Below, piece after piece: positions 37,256 to 51,612 of a DNA stretch of 64,000 bases. Each line of letters opens with the position of its first letter. The first letter of the stretch is position 1. Under the pieces are notes generated by a model. That model did no database searches and had not been told where the DNA came from. It saw nothing but the letters and a program-made list of their open reading frames with translations. The translations under genes were made by a program, and so were the position numbers. Where the stretch lies: positions 29,751,714 through 29,815,713 of the forward strand of contig CM067316.1 of assembly GCA_034231615.1 (NCBI GenBank), given 5' to 3'. The DNA comes from Meghimatium bilineatum (Eukaryota > Mollusca > Gastropoda > Stylommatophora > Philomycidae).

Positions 37256-40112
37256 CGTCAAAACTCAGTGTTCTATTGCATATTACTCACATATTGGGTG
37301 TACTGCAGCTTACTACACCAGAAATTGCAGTCTGGACACACAAATTTGGTGTATTCTAGCTTACTACGTTAGAACTCGGTGAATTCTGGCATATTACTCA
37401 CAAGTTCATTGTTCTGAAGCTTACTACATTAGAATTGAGTGTATTCTGGCCTATTATAAATCATTTCGTTGTATTTTAGCATAATACGTCAGAATACTGT
37501 CGTATTACACACAGATTAGATCTTGCTGTTTAGTACGTCAAAACTCATTGTTTTGTGGCATATTACTCACAAATTGGGTGTACTGAAGCTTACTACACTT
37601 GAATTGAGTGTATTCTGACTTGTTACACATGACTGTTGTTTTGCAGCTTAATAACTAAGAACACTGGCGAATTATACATAAATTAGGTCTCTTGCTGTTT
37701 AGTACGTCAAAACTCAGTGTTCTATTGCATATTACTCACAAATTGGGTGTACTGCAGCTTACTACACCAGAAATTGCAGTCTGGACACACGAATTTGGTG
37801 TATTCTAGCTTACTACGTTAGAACTCGGTGTATTCTGGCATATTACTCACAAGTTCATTGTTCTGAAGCTTACTACACTTGAATTGAGTCTATTCTGGCC
37901 TATTATACATCATTTCGTAGTAATGCAGCATAATACGTCAGAATACTGTCGTATTACACACAAATTAGGTCTTGCTGTTTAGTACGTCAAAACTCAGTGT
38001 TTTGTGGCATATTACTCACAAATTGGGTGTACTGAAGCTTACTACACTTGAATTGAGTGTATTCTGGCCTGTTACACATGACTTCGTTGTTTTGCAGCTT
38101 AATAACTAAGAACACAGGCTAATTATACACAAATTAGGTCTCTTGCTGTTTAGTACGTCAAAACTCAGTGTTCTGTGGCATATTACTCACAAATTGGGTG
38201 TACTGCAGCTTACTACACCAGAAATTGCAGTCTGGACACACGAATTTGGTGTATTCTAGCTTACTACGTTAGAACTCGGTGTATTCTACCATATTACTCA
38301 CAAGTTCATTGTTCTGAAGCTTACTACACTTGAATTGAGTCTATTCTGGCCATCATTTCGTAGTAATGCAGCATAATACGTCAGAATACTGTCGTATTAC
38401 ACAAATTAGGTCTTGCTGTTTAGTACGTCAAAACTCAGTGTTTTGTGGCATATTACTCACAAATTGGGTGTACTGAAGCTTACTACATTTGAATTGAGTG
38501 TATTCTGGCCTGTTACACATGACTTCGTTGTTTTGCTGCTTAATAACTAAGAACACTGGCGAATTATACACAAATTAGGTCTCTTGCTGTTTAGTACGTC
38601 AAAACTCAGTGTTCTATGTCATATTACTCACAAATTGGGTAAAGTTCAGCTTACTACACCAGAAATTGCAGTCTGGACACACGAATTTGGTGTATTCTAG
38701 CTTACTACGTTAGAACTCAGTGTATTCTGGCATATTACTCACGTTCATTGTTCTGAAGCTTACTACACATGAATTGAGTCTATTCTGGCCTATTATACAT
38801 CATTTCGTAGTAATGCAGCATAATACGTCAGAATACTGTCGTATTACACACAAATTAGGTCTTGTTGTTTAGTACGTCAAAACTCAGTGTTTTGTGGCAT
38901 ATTACTCACAAATTGGGTGTACTGAAGCTTACTACACTTGAATTGAGTGTATTCTGGCCTGTTACACATGACTTCGTTGTTTTGCAGCTTAATAACTAAG
39001 AACACTGGCGAATTATACACAAATTAGGTCTCTTGCTGTTTAGTACGTCAAAACTCATTGTTCTATTGCATATTACTCACAAATTGGGTGTACTGAAGCT
39101 TACTACACTTGAATTGAGTGTATTCTGACTTGTTACACATGACTGTTGTTTTGCAGCTTAATAACTAAGAACACTGGCGAATTATACACAAATTAGGTCT
39201 CTTGCTGTTTAGTACGTCAAAACTCAGTGTTCTATTGCATATTACTCACAAATTGGGTGTACTGCAGCTTACTACACCAGAAATTGCAGTCTGGACACAC
39301 GAATTTGGTGTATTCTAGCTTACTACGTTAGAACTCGGTGTATTCTGGCATATTACTCACAAGTTCATTGTTCTGAAGCTTACTACACTTGAATTGAGTC
39401 TATTCTGGCCTATTATACATCATTTCGTAGTAATGCAGCATAATACGTCAGAATACTGTCGTATTACACACATATTAGGTCTTGCTGTTTAGTACGTCAA
39501 AACTCAGTGTTTTGTGGCATATTACTCACAAATTGGGTGTACAAGCTTACTACACTTGAATTGAGTGTATTCTGACTTGTTACACATGACTGTTGTTTTG
39601 CAGCTTAATAACTAAGAACACTGGCGAATTATACACAAATTAGGTCTCTTGCTGTTTAGTACGTCAAAACTCAGTGTTCTATGGCATATTACTCACAAAT
39701 TGGGTGTACTGCAGCTTACTAATCCAGAAATTGCAGTCTGGACACACGAATTTGGTGTATTCTAGCTAACTACGTTAGAACTCGGTGTATTCTGTCATAT
39801 TACTCACAAATTCATTGTTCTGAAGCTTACTACACTTGAATTGAGTCTATTCTGGCCTATTATACATCATTTCATAGTAATGCAGCATAATACGTCAGAA
39901 TACTGTCGTATTACACACAAATTAGGTCTTGCTGTTTAGTACGTCAAAACTCAGTGTTTTGTGGCATATTACTCACAAATTGGGTGTACTGAAGCTTACT
40001 ACACTTGAATTGAGTGTATTCTGGCCTGTTACACATGACTTCGTTGTTTTGGAGCTTAATAACTAAGAACACTGGCTAATTATACACAAATTAGGTCTCT
40101 TGCTGTTTAGTA
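37256..40112 (+). repeat. Tandem duplication, 2857 bp, copy 2
   Basis: Module starts: A5 37256, B 37536 (169 bp), A1 37705, B 37985, A2 38156 (270 bp), B 38426, A3 38597, B 38875, B3 39046, A1 39215, B4 39495, A4 39662, B 39942. It shares the rare TATAAATC, AACACAGGC and 8-bp deletion with copy 1. The last B reads TTTTGGAGC, as at 33495, whereas copy 1 ends in TTTTGCAGC. The right boundary therefore joins the 33495-type flank, as expected if the unit 36805-39661 was produced by exchange between neighbours. Confidence 0.92.
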
Positions 40113-41750
40113 CGTCAAAACTCCGTGTTCTATGGCATATTACTCACAAATTGGGTGTACTGCAGCTTACTACACCAGAAATTGCAGTCTGGACACACGA
40201 ATTGGGTGTATTCCAGTTTAGTACGCCAAAACTCGTTGTATTCTGGCATATTACTCACAAATTCATTGTACTGAAGCATACTACACTAGAATTGAGTGTA
40301 TTCTGGCCTGTTACACATGACTTCGTTGTTTTGCAGCTTAATAACTAAGAACACTGGCGAATTATACACAAATTAGGTCTCTTGCTGTTTAGTACGTCAA
40401 AACTCAGTGTTCTATGGAATATTACTGACAAATTGGGTGTACTGCAGCTTACTACACCAGAAATTGCAGTCTGGACACACGAATTTGGTGTATTCTAGCT
40501 TACTACGTTATAACTCGGTGTATTCTGGCATATTACTCACAAGTTCATTGTTCTGAAGCTTACTACTATTGAATTGAGTCTATTCTGGCCTATTATACAT
40601 CATTTTGTAGTAATGCAGCAAAATACGTCAGAATACTGTCGTATTACACACACATTAGGTCTTGCTGTTTAGTACGTCAAAACTGAGTGTTTTGTGGCAT
40701 ATTACTCACAAATTGGGTGTACTGAAGCTTACTACACTTGAATTGAGTGTATTCTGGCCTGTTACACATGACTTTGGTGTATTCTAGCTAACTACGTTAG
40801 AACTCGGTGTATTCTGTCATATTACTCACAAATTCATTGTTCTGAAGCTTACTACACTTGAATTGAGTCTATTCTGGCCTATTATAATTCATTTCATAGT
40901 AATGCAGCATAATACGTCAGAATACTGTCGTATTACACACAAATTAGGTCTTGTTGTTTAGTACGTCAAAACTCAGTGTTTTGTGGCATATTACTCACAA
41001 ATTGGGTGTACTGAAGCTTACTACACTTGAATTGAGTGTATTCTGACTTGTTACACATGACTTGTTTTGCAGCTTAATAACTAAGAACACTGGCGAATTA
41101 TACATAAATTAGGTCTCTTGCTGTTTAGTACGTCAAAACTCAGTGTTCTATGGCATATTACTAACAAATTGGGTGTACTGCAGCTTACTACACCAGAAAT
41201 TGCAGTCTGGACACACGAATTGGGTGTATTCCAGTTTAGTACGCCAAAACTCGTTGTATTCTGGCATATTACTCACAAATTCATTGTACTGAAGCTTACT
41301 ACACTAGAATTGAGTCTATTCTGGCCTATTATACATCATGTCGTAGTAATGCAGCAAAATACGTCAGAATACTGTCGTATTACACACAAATTAGGTCTTG
41401 CTGTTTAGTACGTCAAAACTGAGTGTTTTGTGGCATATTACTCACAAAATGGGTGTACTGAAGCTTACTACACTTGAATTGAGTGTATTCTGGCCTGTTA
41501 CACATGACTTCGTTGTTTTCCAGCTTAATAACTAAGAACACTGGCGAATTATACACAAATTAGGTCTCTTGCTGTTTAGTACGTCAAAACTCATTGTTCT
41601 ATTGCATATTACTCACAAATTGGGTGTACTGAAGCTTACTACACTTGAATTGAGTGTATTCTGACTTGTTACACATGACTGTTGTTTTGCAGCTTAATAA
41701 CTAAGAACACTGGCGAATTATACACAAATTAGGTCTCTTGCTGTTTAGTA
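40113..41750 (+). repeat. Mixed block with D, A6, C and D/A hybrid
   Basis: Module starts: D 40113, A6 40395 (CATTTTGTAG in R), C 40675, B4 40964 (ACATGACTTGTTTTGC), D-head/A-tail 41131 (280 bp; ATCATGTCGTAG, GCAAAATACG), B 41411 (AAAATGGG; TTTCCAGC), B3 41582. The hybrid at 41131 switches from D to A inside the Q monomer (CACTAGAATTGAGTC). Its tail and the next two modules match those of 52975, 53255 and 53426, a further long-range relation of about 11.8 kb. Confidence 0.88.
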
Positions 41751-44700
41751 CGTCAAAACTCAGTGTTCTATGGCATATTACTCACAAATTGGGTGTACTG
41801 CAGCTTACTACACCAGAAATTGCAGTCTGGACACACGAATTTGGTGTATTCTAGCTTACTACGTTAGAACTCGGTGTATTCTGGCATATTACTCACAAGT
41901 TCATTGTTCTGAAGCTTACTACACTTGAATTGAGTGTATTCTGGCCTGTTACACATGACTTCGTCGTTTTGCAGCTTAATAACTAAGAACACTGGCGAAT
42001 TATACACAAAGTAGGTCTCTTGCTGTTTAGTACGTCAAAACTCAGTGTTCTATTGCATATTACTCACATATTGGGTGTACTGCAGCTTACTACACCAGAA
42101 ATTGCAGTCTGGACACACAAATTTGGTGTATTCTAGCTTACTACGTTAGAACTCGGTGAATTCTGGCATATTACTCATTGTTCTGAAGCTTACTACATTA
42201 GAATTGAGTGTATTCTGGCCTATTATACATCATTTCGTTGTATTTTAGCATAATACGTCAGAATACTGTCGTATTACACACAGATTAGATCTTGCTGTTT
42301 AGTACGTCAAAACTCAGTGTTTTGTGGCATATTACTCACAAATTGGGTGTACTGAAGCTTACTACACTTGAATTGAGTGTATTCTGGCCTGTTACACATG
42401 ACTTTGGTGTATTCTAGCTAACTACGTTAGAACTCGGTGTATTCTGTCATATTACTCACAAATTCATTGTTCTGAAGCTTACTACACTTGAATTGAGTCT
42501 ATTCTGGCCTATTATAATTCATTTCATAGTAATGCAGCATAATACGTCAGAATAATGTCGTATTACACACAAATTAGGTCTTGCTGTTTAGTGCGTCAAA
42601 ACTCAGTGTTTTGTGGCATATTACTCACAAATTGGGTGTACTGAAGCTTACTACATTTGAATTGAGTGTATTCTGGCCTGTTACACATGACTTCGTTGTT
42701 TTGCAGCTTAATAAGAACACTGGCGAATTATACACAAATTAGGTCTCTTGCTGTTTAGTACGTCAAAACTCAGTGTTCTATGTCATATTACTCACAAATT
42801 GGGTAAAGTTCAGCTTACTACACCAGAAATTGCAGTCTGGACACACGAATTTGGTGTATTCTAGCTTACTACGTTAGAACTCGGTGTATTCTGGCATATT
42901 ACTCACGTTCATTGTTCTGAAGCTTACTACACATGAATTGAGTCTATTCTGGCCTATTATACATCATTTCGTAGTAATGCAGCATAATACGTCAGAATAC
43001 TGTCGTATTACAAATTAGGTCTTGTTGTTTAGTACGTCAAAACTCAGTGTTTTGTGGCATATTACTCACAAATTGGGTGTACTGAAGCTTACTACACTTG
43101 AATTGAGTGTATTCTGACTTGTTACACATGACTCTTGTTTTGCAGCTTAATAACTAAGAACACTGGCGAATTATACACAAATTAGGTCTCTTGCTGTTTA
43201 GTACGTCAAAACTCAGTGTTCTATTGCATATTACTCACAAATTGGGTGTACTGCAGCTTACTACACCAGAAATTGCAGTCTGGACACACGAATTTGGTGT
43301 ATTCTAGCTTACTACGTTAGAACTCGGTGTATTCTGGCATATTACTCACAAGTTCATTGTTCTGAAGCTTACTACACTTGAATTGAGTCTATTCTGGCCT
43401 ATTATACATCATTTCGTAGTAATGCAGCATAATACGTCAGAATACTGTCGTATTACACACAAATTAGGTCTTGCTGTTTAGTACGTCAAAACTCAGTGTT
43501 TTGTGGCATATTACTCACAAATTGGGTGTACAAGCTTACTACACTTGAATTGAGTGTATTCTGACTTGTTACACATGACTGTTGTTTTGAAGCTTAATAA
43601 CTAAGAACACTGGCGAATTATACACAAATTAGGTCTCTTGCTGTTTAGTACGTCAAAACTCAGTGTTCTATGGCATATTACTCACAAATTGGGTGTACTG
43701 CAGCTTACTAATCCAGAAATTGCAGTCTGGACACACAAATTTGGTGTATTCTAGCTTACTACGTTAGAACTCGGTGAATTCTGGCATATTACTCACATGT
43801 TCATTGTTCTGAAGCTTACTACATTAGAATTGAGTGTATTCTGGCCTATTATACATCATTTCGTTGTATTTTAGCATAATACGTCAGAATACTGTCGTAT
43901 TACACACAGATTAGATCTTGCTGTTTAGTACGTCAAAACTCAGTGTTTTGTGGCATATTACTCACAAATTGGGTGTACTGAAGCTTACTACACTTGAATT
44001 GAGTGTATTCTGGCCTGTTACACATGACTTTGGTGTATTCTAGCTAACTACGTTAGAACTCGGTGTATTCTGTCATACTACTCACAAATTCATTGTTCTG
44101 AAGCTTACTACACTTGAATTGAGTCTATTCTGGCCTATTATAATTCATTTCATAGTAATGCAGCATAAAACGTCAGAATACTGTCGTATTACACACAAAT
44201 TAGGTCTTGCTGTTTAGTACGTCAAAACTCAGTGTTTTGTGGCATATTACTCACAAATTGGGTGTACTGAAGCTTACTACATTTGAATTGAGTGTATTCT
44301 GACTTGTTACACATGACTGTTGTTTTGCAGCTTAATAACTAAGAACACTGGCGAATTATACATAAATTAGGTCTCTTGCTGTTTAGTACGTCAAAACTCA
44401 GTGTTCTATGGCATATTACTTACAAATTGGGTGTACTGCAGCTTACTACACCAGAAATTGCAGTCTGGACACACGAATTGGGTGTATTCCAGTTTAGTAC
44501 GCCAAAACTCGTTGTATTCTGGCATATTACAAATTCATTGTACTGAAGCATACTACACTAGAATTGAGTGTATTCTGGCCTGTTACACATGACTTCGTTG
44601 TTTTGCAGCTTAATAACTAAGAACACTGGCGAATTATACACAAATTAGGTATCTTGCTGCTTAGTACGTCAAAACTCATTGTTCTATTGCATATTACTCA

Positions 44701-45725
44701 CAAATTGGGTGTACTGAAGCTTACTACACTTGAATTGAGTGTATTCTGACTTGTTACACATGACTGTTGTTTTGCAGCTTAATAACTAAGAACACTGGCG
44801 AATTATACACAAATTAGGTCTCTTGCTGTTTAGTACGTCAAAACTCAGTGTTCTATGGCATATTACTCACAAATTGGGTGTACTGCAGCTTACTACACCA
44901 GAAATTGCAGTCTGGACACACGAATTTGGTGTATTCTAGCTTACTACGTTAGAACTCGGTGTATTCTGGCATATTACTCACAAGTTCATTGTTCTGAAGC
45001 TTACTACACTTGAATTGAGTCTATTCTGGCCTATTATACATCATTTCGTAGTAATGCAGCATAATACGTCAGAATACTGTCGTATTACACACAAATTAGG
45101 TCTTGCTGTTTAGTACGTCAAAACTCAGTGTTTTGTGGCATATTACTCACAAATTGGGTGTACTGAAGCTTACTACATTTGAATTGAGTGTATTCTGGCC
45201 TGTTACACATGACTTCGTTGTTTTGCAGCTTAATAAGAACACTGGCGAATTATACACAAATTAGGTCTCTTGCTGTTTAGTACGTCAAAACTCAGTGTTC
45301 TATGTCATATTACTCACAAATTGGGTAAAGTTCAGCTTACTACACCAGAAATTGCAGTCTGGACACACGAATTTGGTGTATTCTAGCTTACTACGTTAGA
45401 ACTCGGTGTATTCTGGCATATTACTCACGTTCATTGTTCTGAAGCTTACTACACATGAATTGAGTCTATTCTGGCCTATTATACATCATTTCGTAGTAAT
45501 GCAGCATAATACGTCAGAATACTGTCGTATTACAAATTAGGTCTTGTTGTTTAGTACGTCAAAACTCAGTGTTTTGTGGCATATTACTCACAAATTGGGT
45601 GTACTGAAGCTTACTACACTTGAATTGAGTGTATTCTGACTTGTTACACATGACTGTTGTTTTGCAGCTTAATAACTAAGAACACTGGCGAATTATACAC
45701 AAATTAGGTCTCTTGCTGTTTAGTA
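41751..45725 (+). repeat. Tandem duplication, 3975 bp, copy 1
   Basis: Module starts: A4-head/B-tail 41751 (282 bp), A5 42033 (272 bp; 8 bp missing in P), C 42305, B4 42594, A3 42761 (274 bp; TATTACAAATTAGG), B 43035 (169), A1 43204, B4 43484 (TTTTGAAGC), A4 with A5 tail 43651, C 43931 (CATACTACTC), B 44220 (169), D 44389 (278 bp), B3 44667 (GCTGCTTAGTA), A4 44836, B4 45116, A3 45283 (274), B 45557 (169). The 41751 module has normal N-O-P joined to B tail, so it is a D-like product of an independent exchange. Confidence 0.91.
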
Positions 45726-48700
45726 CGTCAAAACTCAGTGTTCTATGGCATATTACTCACAAATTGGGTGTACTGCAGCTTACTACACCAGAAATTGCAG
45801 TCTGGACACACGAATTTGGTGTATTCTAGCTTACTACGTTAGAACTCGGTGTATTCTGGCATATTACTCACAAGTTCATTGTTCTGAAGCTTACTACACT
45901 TGAATTGAGTGTATTCTGGCCTGTTACACATGACTTCGTCGTTTTGCAGCTTAATAACTAAGAACACTGGCGAATTATACACAAAGTAGGTCTCTTGCTG
46001 TTTAGTACGTCAAAACTCAGTGTTCTATTGCATATTACTCACATATTGGGTGTACTGCAGCTTACTACACCAGAAATTGCAGTCTGGACACACAAATTTG
46101 GTGTATTCTAGCTTACTACGTTAGAACTCGGTGAATTCTGGCATATTACTCATTGTTCTGAAGCTTACTACATTAGAATTGAGTGTATTCTGGCCTATTA
46201 TACATCATTTCGTTGTATTTTAGCATAATACGTCAGAATACTGTCGTATTACACACAGATTAGATCTTGCTGTTTAGTACGTCAAAACTCAGTGTTTTGT
46301 GGCATATTACTCACAAATTGGGTGTACTGAAGCTTACTACACTTGAATTGAGTGTATTCTGGCCTGTTACACATGACTTTGGTGTATTCTAGCTAAATAC
46401 GTTAGAACTCGGTGTATTCTGTCATATTACTCACAAATTCATTGTTCTGAAGCTTACTACACTTGAATTGAGTCTATTCTGGCCTATTATAATTCATTTC
46501 ATAGTAATGCAGCATAATACGTCAGAATAATGTCGTATTACACAAAAATTAGGTCTTGCTGTTTAGTGCGTCAAAACTCAGTGTTTTGTGGCATATTACT
46601 CACAAATTGGGTGTACTGAAGCTTACTACATTTGAATTGAGTGTATTCTGGCCTGTTACACATGACTTCGTTGTTTTGCAGCTTAATAAGAACACTGGCG
46701 AATTATACACAAATTAGGTCTCTTGCTGTTTAGTACGTCAAAACTCAGTGTTCTATGTCATATTACTCACAAATTGGGTAAAGTTCAGCTTACTACACCA
46801 GAAATTGCAGTCTGGACACACGAATTTGGTGTATTCTAGCTTACTACGTTAGAACTCGGTGTATTCTGGCATATTACTCACGTTCATTGTTCTGAAGCTT
46901 ACTACACATGAATTGAGTCTATTCTGGCCTATTATACATCATTTCGTAGTAATGCAGCATAATACGTCAGAATACTGTCGTATTACAAATTAGGTCTTGT
47001 TGTTTAGTACGTCAAAACTCAGTGTTTTGTGGCATATTACTCACAAATTGGGTGTACTGAAGCTTACTACACTTGAATTGAGTGTATTCTGACTTGTTAC
47101 ACATGACTCTTGTTTTGCAGCTTAATAACTAAGAACACTGGCGAATTATACACAAATTAGGTCTCTTGCTGTTTAGTACGTCAAAACTCAGTGTTCTATT
47201 GCATATTACTCACAAATTGGGTGTACTGCAGCTTACTACACCAGAAATTGCAGTCTGGACACACGAATTTGGTGTATTCTAGCTTACTACGTTAGAACTC
47301 GGTGTATTCTGGCATATTACTCACAAGTTCATTGTTCTGAAGCTTACTACACTTGAATTGAGTCTATTCTGGCCTATTATACATCATTTCGTAGTAATGC
47401 AGCATAATACGTCAGAATACTGTCGTATTACACACAAATTAGGTCTTGCTGTTTAGTACGTCAAAACTCAGTGTTTTGTGGCATATTACTCACAAATTGG
47501 GTGTACAAGCTTACTACACTTGAATTGAGTGTATTCTGACTTGTTACACATGACTGTTGTTTTGAAGCTTAATAACTAAGAACACTGGCGAATTATACAC
47601 AAATTAGGTCTCTTGCTGTTTAGTACGTCAAAACTCAGTGTTCTATGGCATATTACTCACAAATTGGGTGTACTGCAGCTTACTAATCCAGAAATTGCAG
47701 TCTGGACACACAAATTTGGTGTATTCTAGCTTACTACGTTAGAACTCGGTGAATTCTGGCATATTACTCACAAGTTCATTGTTCTGAAGCTTACTACATT
47801 AGAATTGAGTGTATTCTGGCCTATTATACATCATTTCGTTGTATTTTAGCATAATACGTCAGAATACTGTCGTATTACACACAGATTAGATCTTGCTGTT
47901 TAGTACGTCAAAACTCAGTGTTTTGTGGCATATTACTCACAAATTGGGTGTACTGAAGCTTACTACACTTGAATTGAGTGTATTCTGGCCTGTTACACAT
48001 GACTTTGGTGTATTCTAGCTAACTACGTTAGAACTCGGTGTATTCTGTCATACTACTCACAAATTCATTGTTCTGAAGCTTACTACACTTGAATTGAGTC
48101 TATTCTGGCCTATTATAATTCATTTCATAGTAATGCAGCATAAAACGTCAGAATACTGTCGTATTACACACAAATTAGGTCTTGCTGTTTAGTACGTCAA
48201 AACTCAGTGTTTTGTGGCATATTACTCACAAATTGGGTGTACTGAAGCTTACTACATTTGAATTGAGTGTATTCTGACTTGTTACACATGACTGTTGTTT
48301 TGCAGCTTAATAACTAAGAACACTGGCGAATTATACATAAATTAGGTCTCTTGCTGTTTAGTACGTCAAAACTCAGTGTTCTATGGCATATTACTTACAA
48401 ATTGGGTGTACTGCAGCTTACTACACCAGAAATTGCAGTCTGGACACACGAATTGGGTGTATTCCAGTTTAGTACGCCAAAACTCGTTGTATTCTGGCAT
48501 ATTACAAATTCATTGTACTGAAGCATACTACACTAGAATTGAGTGTATTCTGGCCTGTTACACATGACTTCGTTGTTTTGCAGCTTAATAACTAAGAACA
48601 CTGGCGAATTATACACAAATTAGGTATCTTGCTGCTTAGTACGTCAAAACTCATTGTTCTATTGCATATTACTCACAAATTGGGTGTACTGAAGCTTACT

Positions 48701-49700
48701 ACACTTGAATTGAGTGTATTCTGACTTGTTACACATGACTGTTGTTTTGCAGCTTAATAACTAAGAACACTGGCGAATTATACACAAATTAGGTCTCTTG
48801 CTGTTTAGTACGTCAAAACTCAGTGTTCTATTGCATATTACTCACAAATTGGGTGTACTGCAGCTTACTACACCAGAAATTGCAGTCTGGACACACGAAT
48901 TTGGTGTATTCTAGCTTACTACGTTAGAACTCGGTGTATTCTGGCATATTACTCACAAGTTCATTGTTCTGAAGCTTACTACACTTGAATTGAGTCTATT
49001 CTGGCCTATTATACATCATTTCGTAGTAATGCAGCATAATACGTCAGAATACTGTCGTATTACACACAAATTAGGTCTTGCTGTTTAGTACGTCAAAACT
49101 CAGTGTTTTGTGGCATATTACTCACAAATTGGGTGTACTGAAGCTTACTACATTTGAATTGAGTGTATTCTGGCCTGTTACACATGACTTCGTTGTTTTG
49201 CAGCTTAATAAGAACACTGGCGAATTATACACAAATTAGGTCTCTTGCTGTTTAGTACGTCAAAACTCAGTGTTCTATGTCATATTACTCACAAATTGGG
49301 TAAAGTTCAGCTTACTACACCAGAAATTGCAGTCTGGACACACGAATTTGGTGTATTCTAGCTTACTACGTTAGAACTCGGTGTATTCTGGCATATTACT
49401 CACGTTCATTGTTCTGAAGCTTACTACACATGAATTGAGTCTATTCTGGCCTATTATACATCATTTCGTAGTAATGCAGCATAATACGTCAGAATACTGT
49501 CGTATTACAAATTAGGTCTTGTTGTTTAGTACGTCAAAACTCAGTGTTTTGTGGCATATTACTCACAAATTGGGTGTACTGAAGCTTACTACACTTGAAT
49601 TGAGTGTATTCTGACTTGTTACACATGACTCTTGTTTTGCAGCTTAATAACTAAGAACACTGGCGAATTATACACAAATTAGGTCTCTTGCTGTTTAGTA
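45726..49700 (+). repeat. Tandem duplication, 3975 bp, copy 2
   Basis: Module starts: 45726 (282), A5 46008 (272), C 46280, B4 46569, A3 46736 (274), B 47010 (169), A1 47179, B4 47459, A4/A5 47626, C 47906, B 48195 (169), D 48364 (278), B3 48642, A1 48811, B4 49091, A3 49258 (274), B 49532 (169). Differences from copy 1 include the head of the module at 48811 (CTATTG against CTATGG), GACTCTTG against GACTGTTG in the last B, and CTAAATACG near 46395. The part 47179-49700 (2522 bp) is itself repeated next. Confidence 0.91.
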
Positions 49701-51612
49701 CGTCAAAACTCAGTGTTCTATTGCATATTACTCACAAATTGGGTGTACTGCAGCTTACTACACCAGAAATTGCAGTCTGGACACACGAATTTGGTGTATT
49801 CTAGCTTACTACGTTAGAACTCGGTGTATTCTGGCATATTACTCACAAGTTCATTGTTCTGAAGCTTACTACACTTGAATTGAGTCTATTCTGGCCTATT
49901 ATACATCATTTCGTAGTAATGCAGCATAATACGTCAGAATACTGTCGTATTACACACAAATTAGGTCTTGCTGTTTAGTACGTCAAAACTCAGTGTTTTG
50001 TGGCATATTACTCACAAATTGGGTGTACAAGCTTACTACACTTGAATTGAGTGTATTCTGACTTGTTACACATGACTGTTGTTTTGAAGCTTAATAACTA
50101 AGAACACTGGCGAATTATACACAAATTAGGTCTCTTGCTGTTTAGTACGTCAAAACTCAGTGTTCTATGGCATATTACTCACAAATTGGGTGTACTGCAG
50201 CTTACTAATCCAGAAATTGCAGTCTGGACACACAAATTTGGTGTATTCTAGCTTACTACGTTAGAACTCGGTGAATTCTGGCATATTACTCACAAGTTCA
50301 TTGTTCTGAAGCTTACTACATTAGAATTGAGTGTATTCTGGCCTATTATACATCATTTCGTTGTATTTTAGCATAATACGTCAGAATACTGTCGTATTAC
50401 ACACAGATTAGATCTTGCTGTTTAGTACGTCAAAACTCAGTGTTTTGTGGCATATTACTCACAAATTGGGTGTACTGAAGCTTACTACACTTGAATTGAG
50501 TGTATTCTGGCCTGTTACACATGACTTTGGTGTATTCTAGCTAACTACGTTAGAACTCGGTGTATTCTGTCATACTACTCACAAATTCATTGTTCTGAAG
50601 CTTACTACACTTGAATTGAGTCTATTCTGGCCTATTATAATTCATTTCATAGTAATGCAGCATAAAACGTCAGAATACTGTCGTATTACACACAAATTAG
50701 GTCTTGCTGTTTAGTACGTCAAAACTCAGTGTTTTGTGGCATATTACTCACAAATTGGGTGTACTGAAGCTTACTACATTTGAATTGAGTGTATTCTGAC
50801 TTGTTACACATGACTGTTGTTTTGCAGCTTAATAACTAAGAACACTGGCGAATTATACATAAATTAGGTCTCTTGCTGTTTAGTACGTCAAAACTCAGTG
50901 TTCTATGGCATATTACTTACAAATTGGGTGTACTGCAGCTTACTACACCAGAAATTGCAGTCTGGACACACGAATTGGGTGTATTCCAGTTTAGTACGCC
51001 AAAACTCGTTGTATTCTGGCATATTACAAATTCATTGTACTGAAGCATACTACACTAGAATTGAGTGTATTCTGGCCTGTTACACATGACTTCGTTGTTT
51101 TGCAGCTTAATAACTAAGAACACTGGCGAATTATACACAAATTAGGTATCTTGCTGCTTAGTACGTCAAAACTCATTGTTCTATTGCATATTACTCACAA
51201 ATTGGGTGTACTGAAGCTTACTACACTTGAATTGAGTGTATTCTGACTTGTTACACATGACTGTTGTTTTGCAGCTTAATAACTAAGAACACTGGCGAAT
51301 TATACACAAATTAGGTCTCTTGCTGTTTAGTACGTCAAAACTCAGTGTTCTATTGCATATTACTCACAAATTGGGTGTACTGCAGCTTACTACACCAGAA
51401 ATTGCAGTCTGGACACACGAATTTGGTGTATTCTAGCTTACTACGTTAGAACTCGGTGTATTCTGGCATATTACTCACAAGTTCATTGTTCTGAAGCTTA
51501 CTACACTTGAATTGAGTCTATTCTGGCCTATTATACATCATTTCGTAGTAATGCAGCATAATACGTCAGAATACTGTCGTATTACACACAAATTAGGTCT
51601 TGCTGTTTAGTA
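49701..51612 (+). repeat. Tandem duplication, 2522-bp unit, partial further copy
   Basis: Module starts: A1 49701, B4 49981, A4/A5 50148, C 50428, B 50717 (169), D 50886 (278), B3 51164, A1 51333. These repeat 47179-49090 at a distance of 2522 bp, including CATACTACTC in C, TAAAACG and the GCTGCTTAGTA of B3. Equivalence stops after A1, because B 51613 is 171 bp where the earlier copy has a 167-bp B4. Confidence 0.9.
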
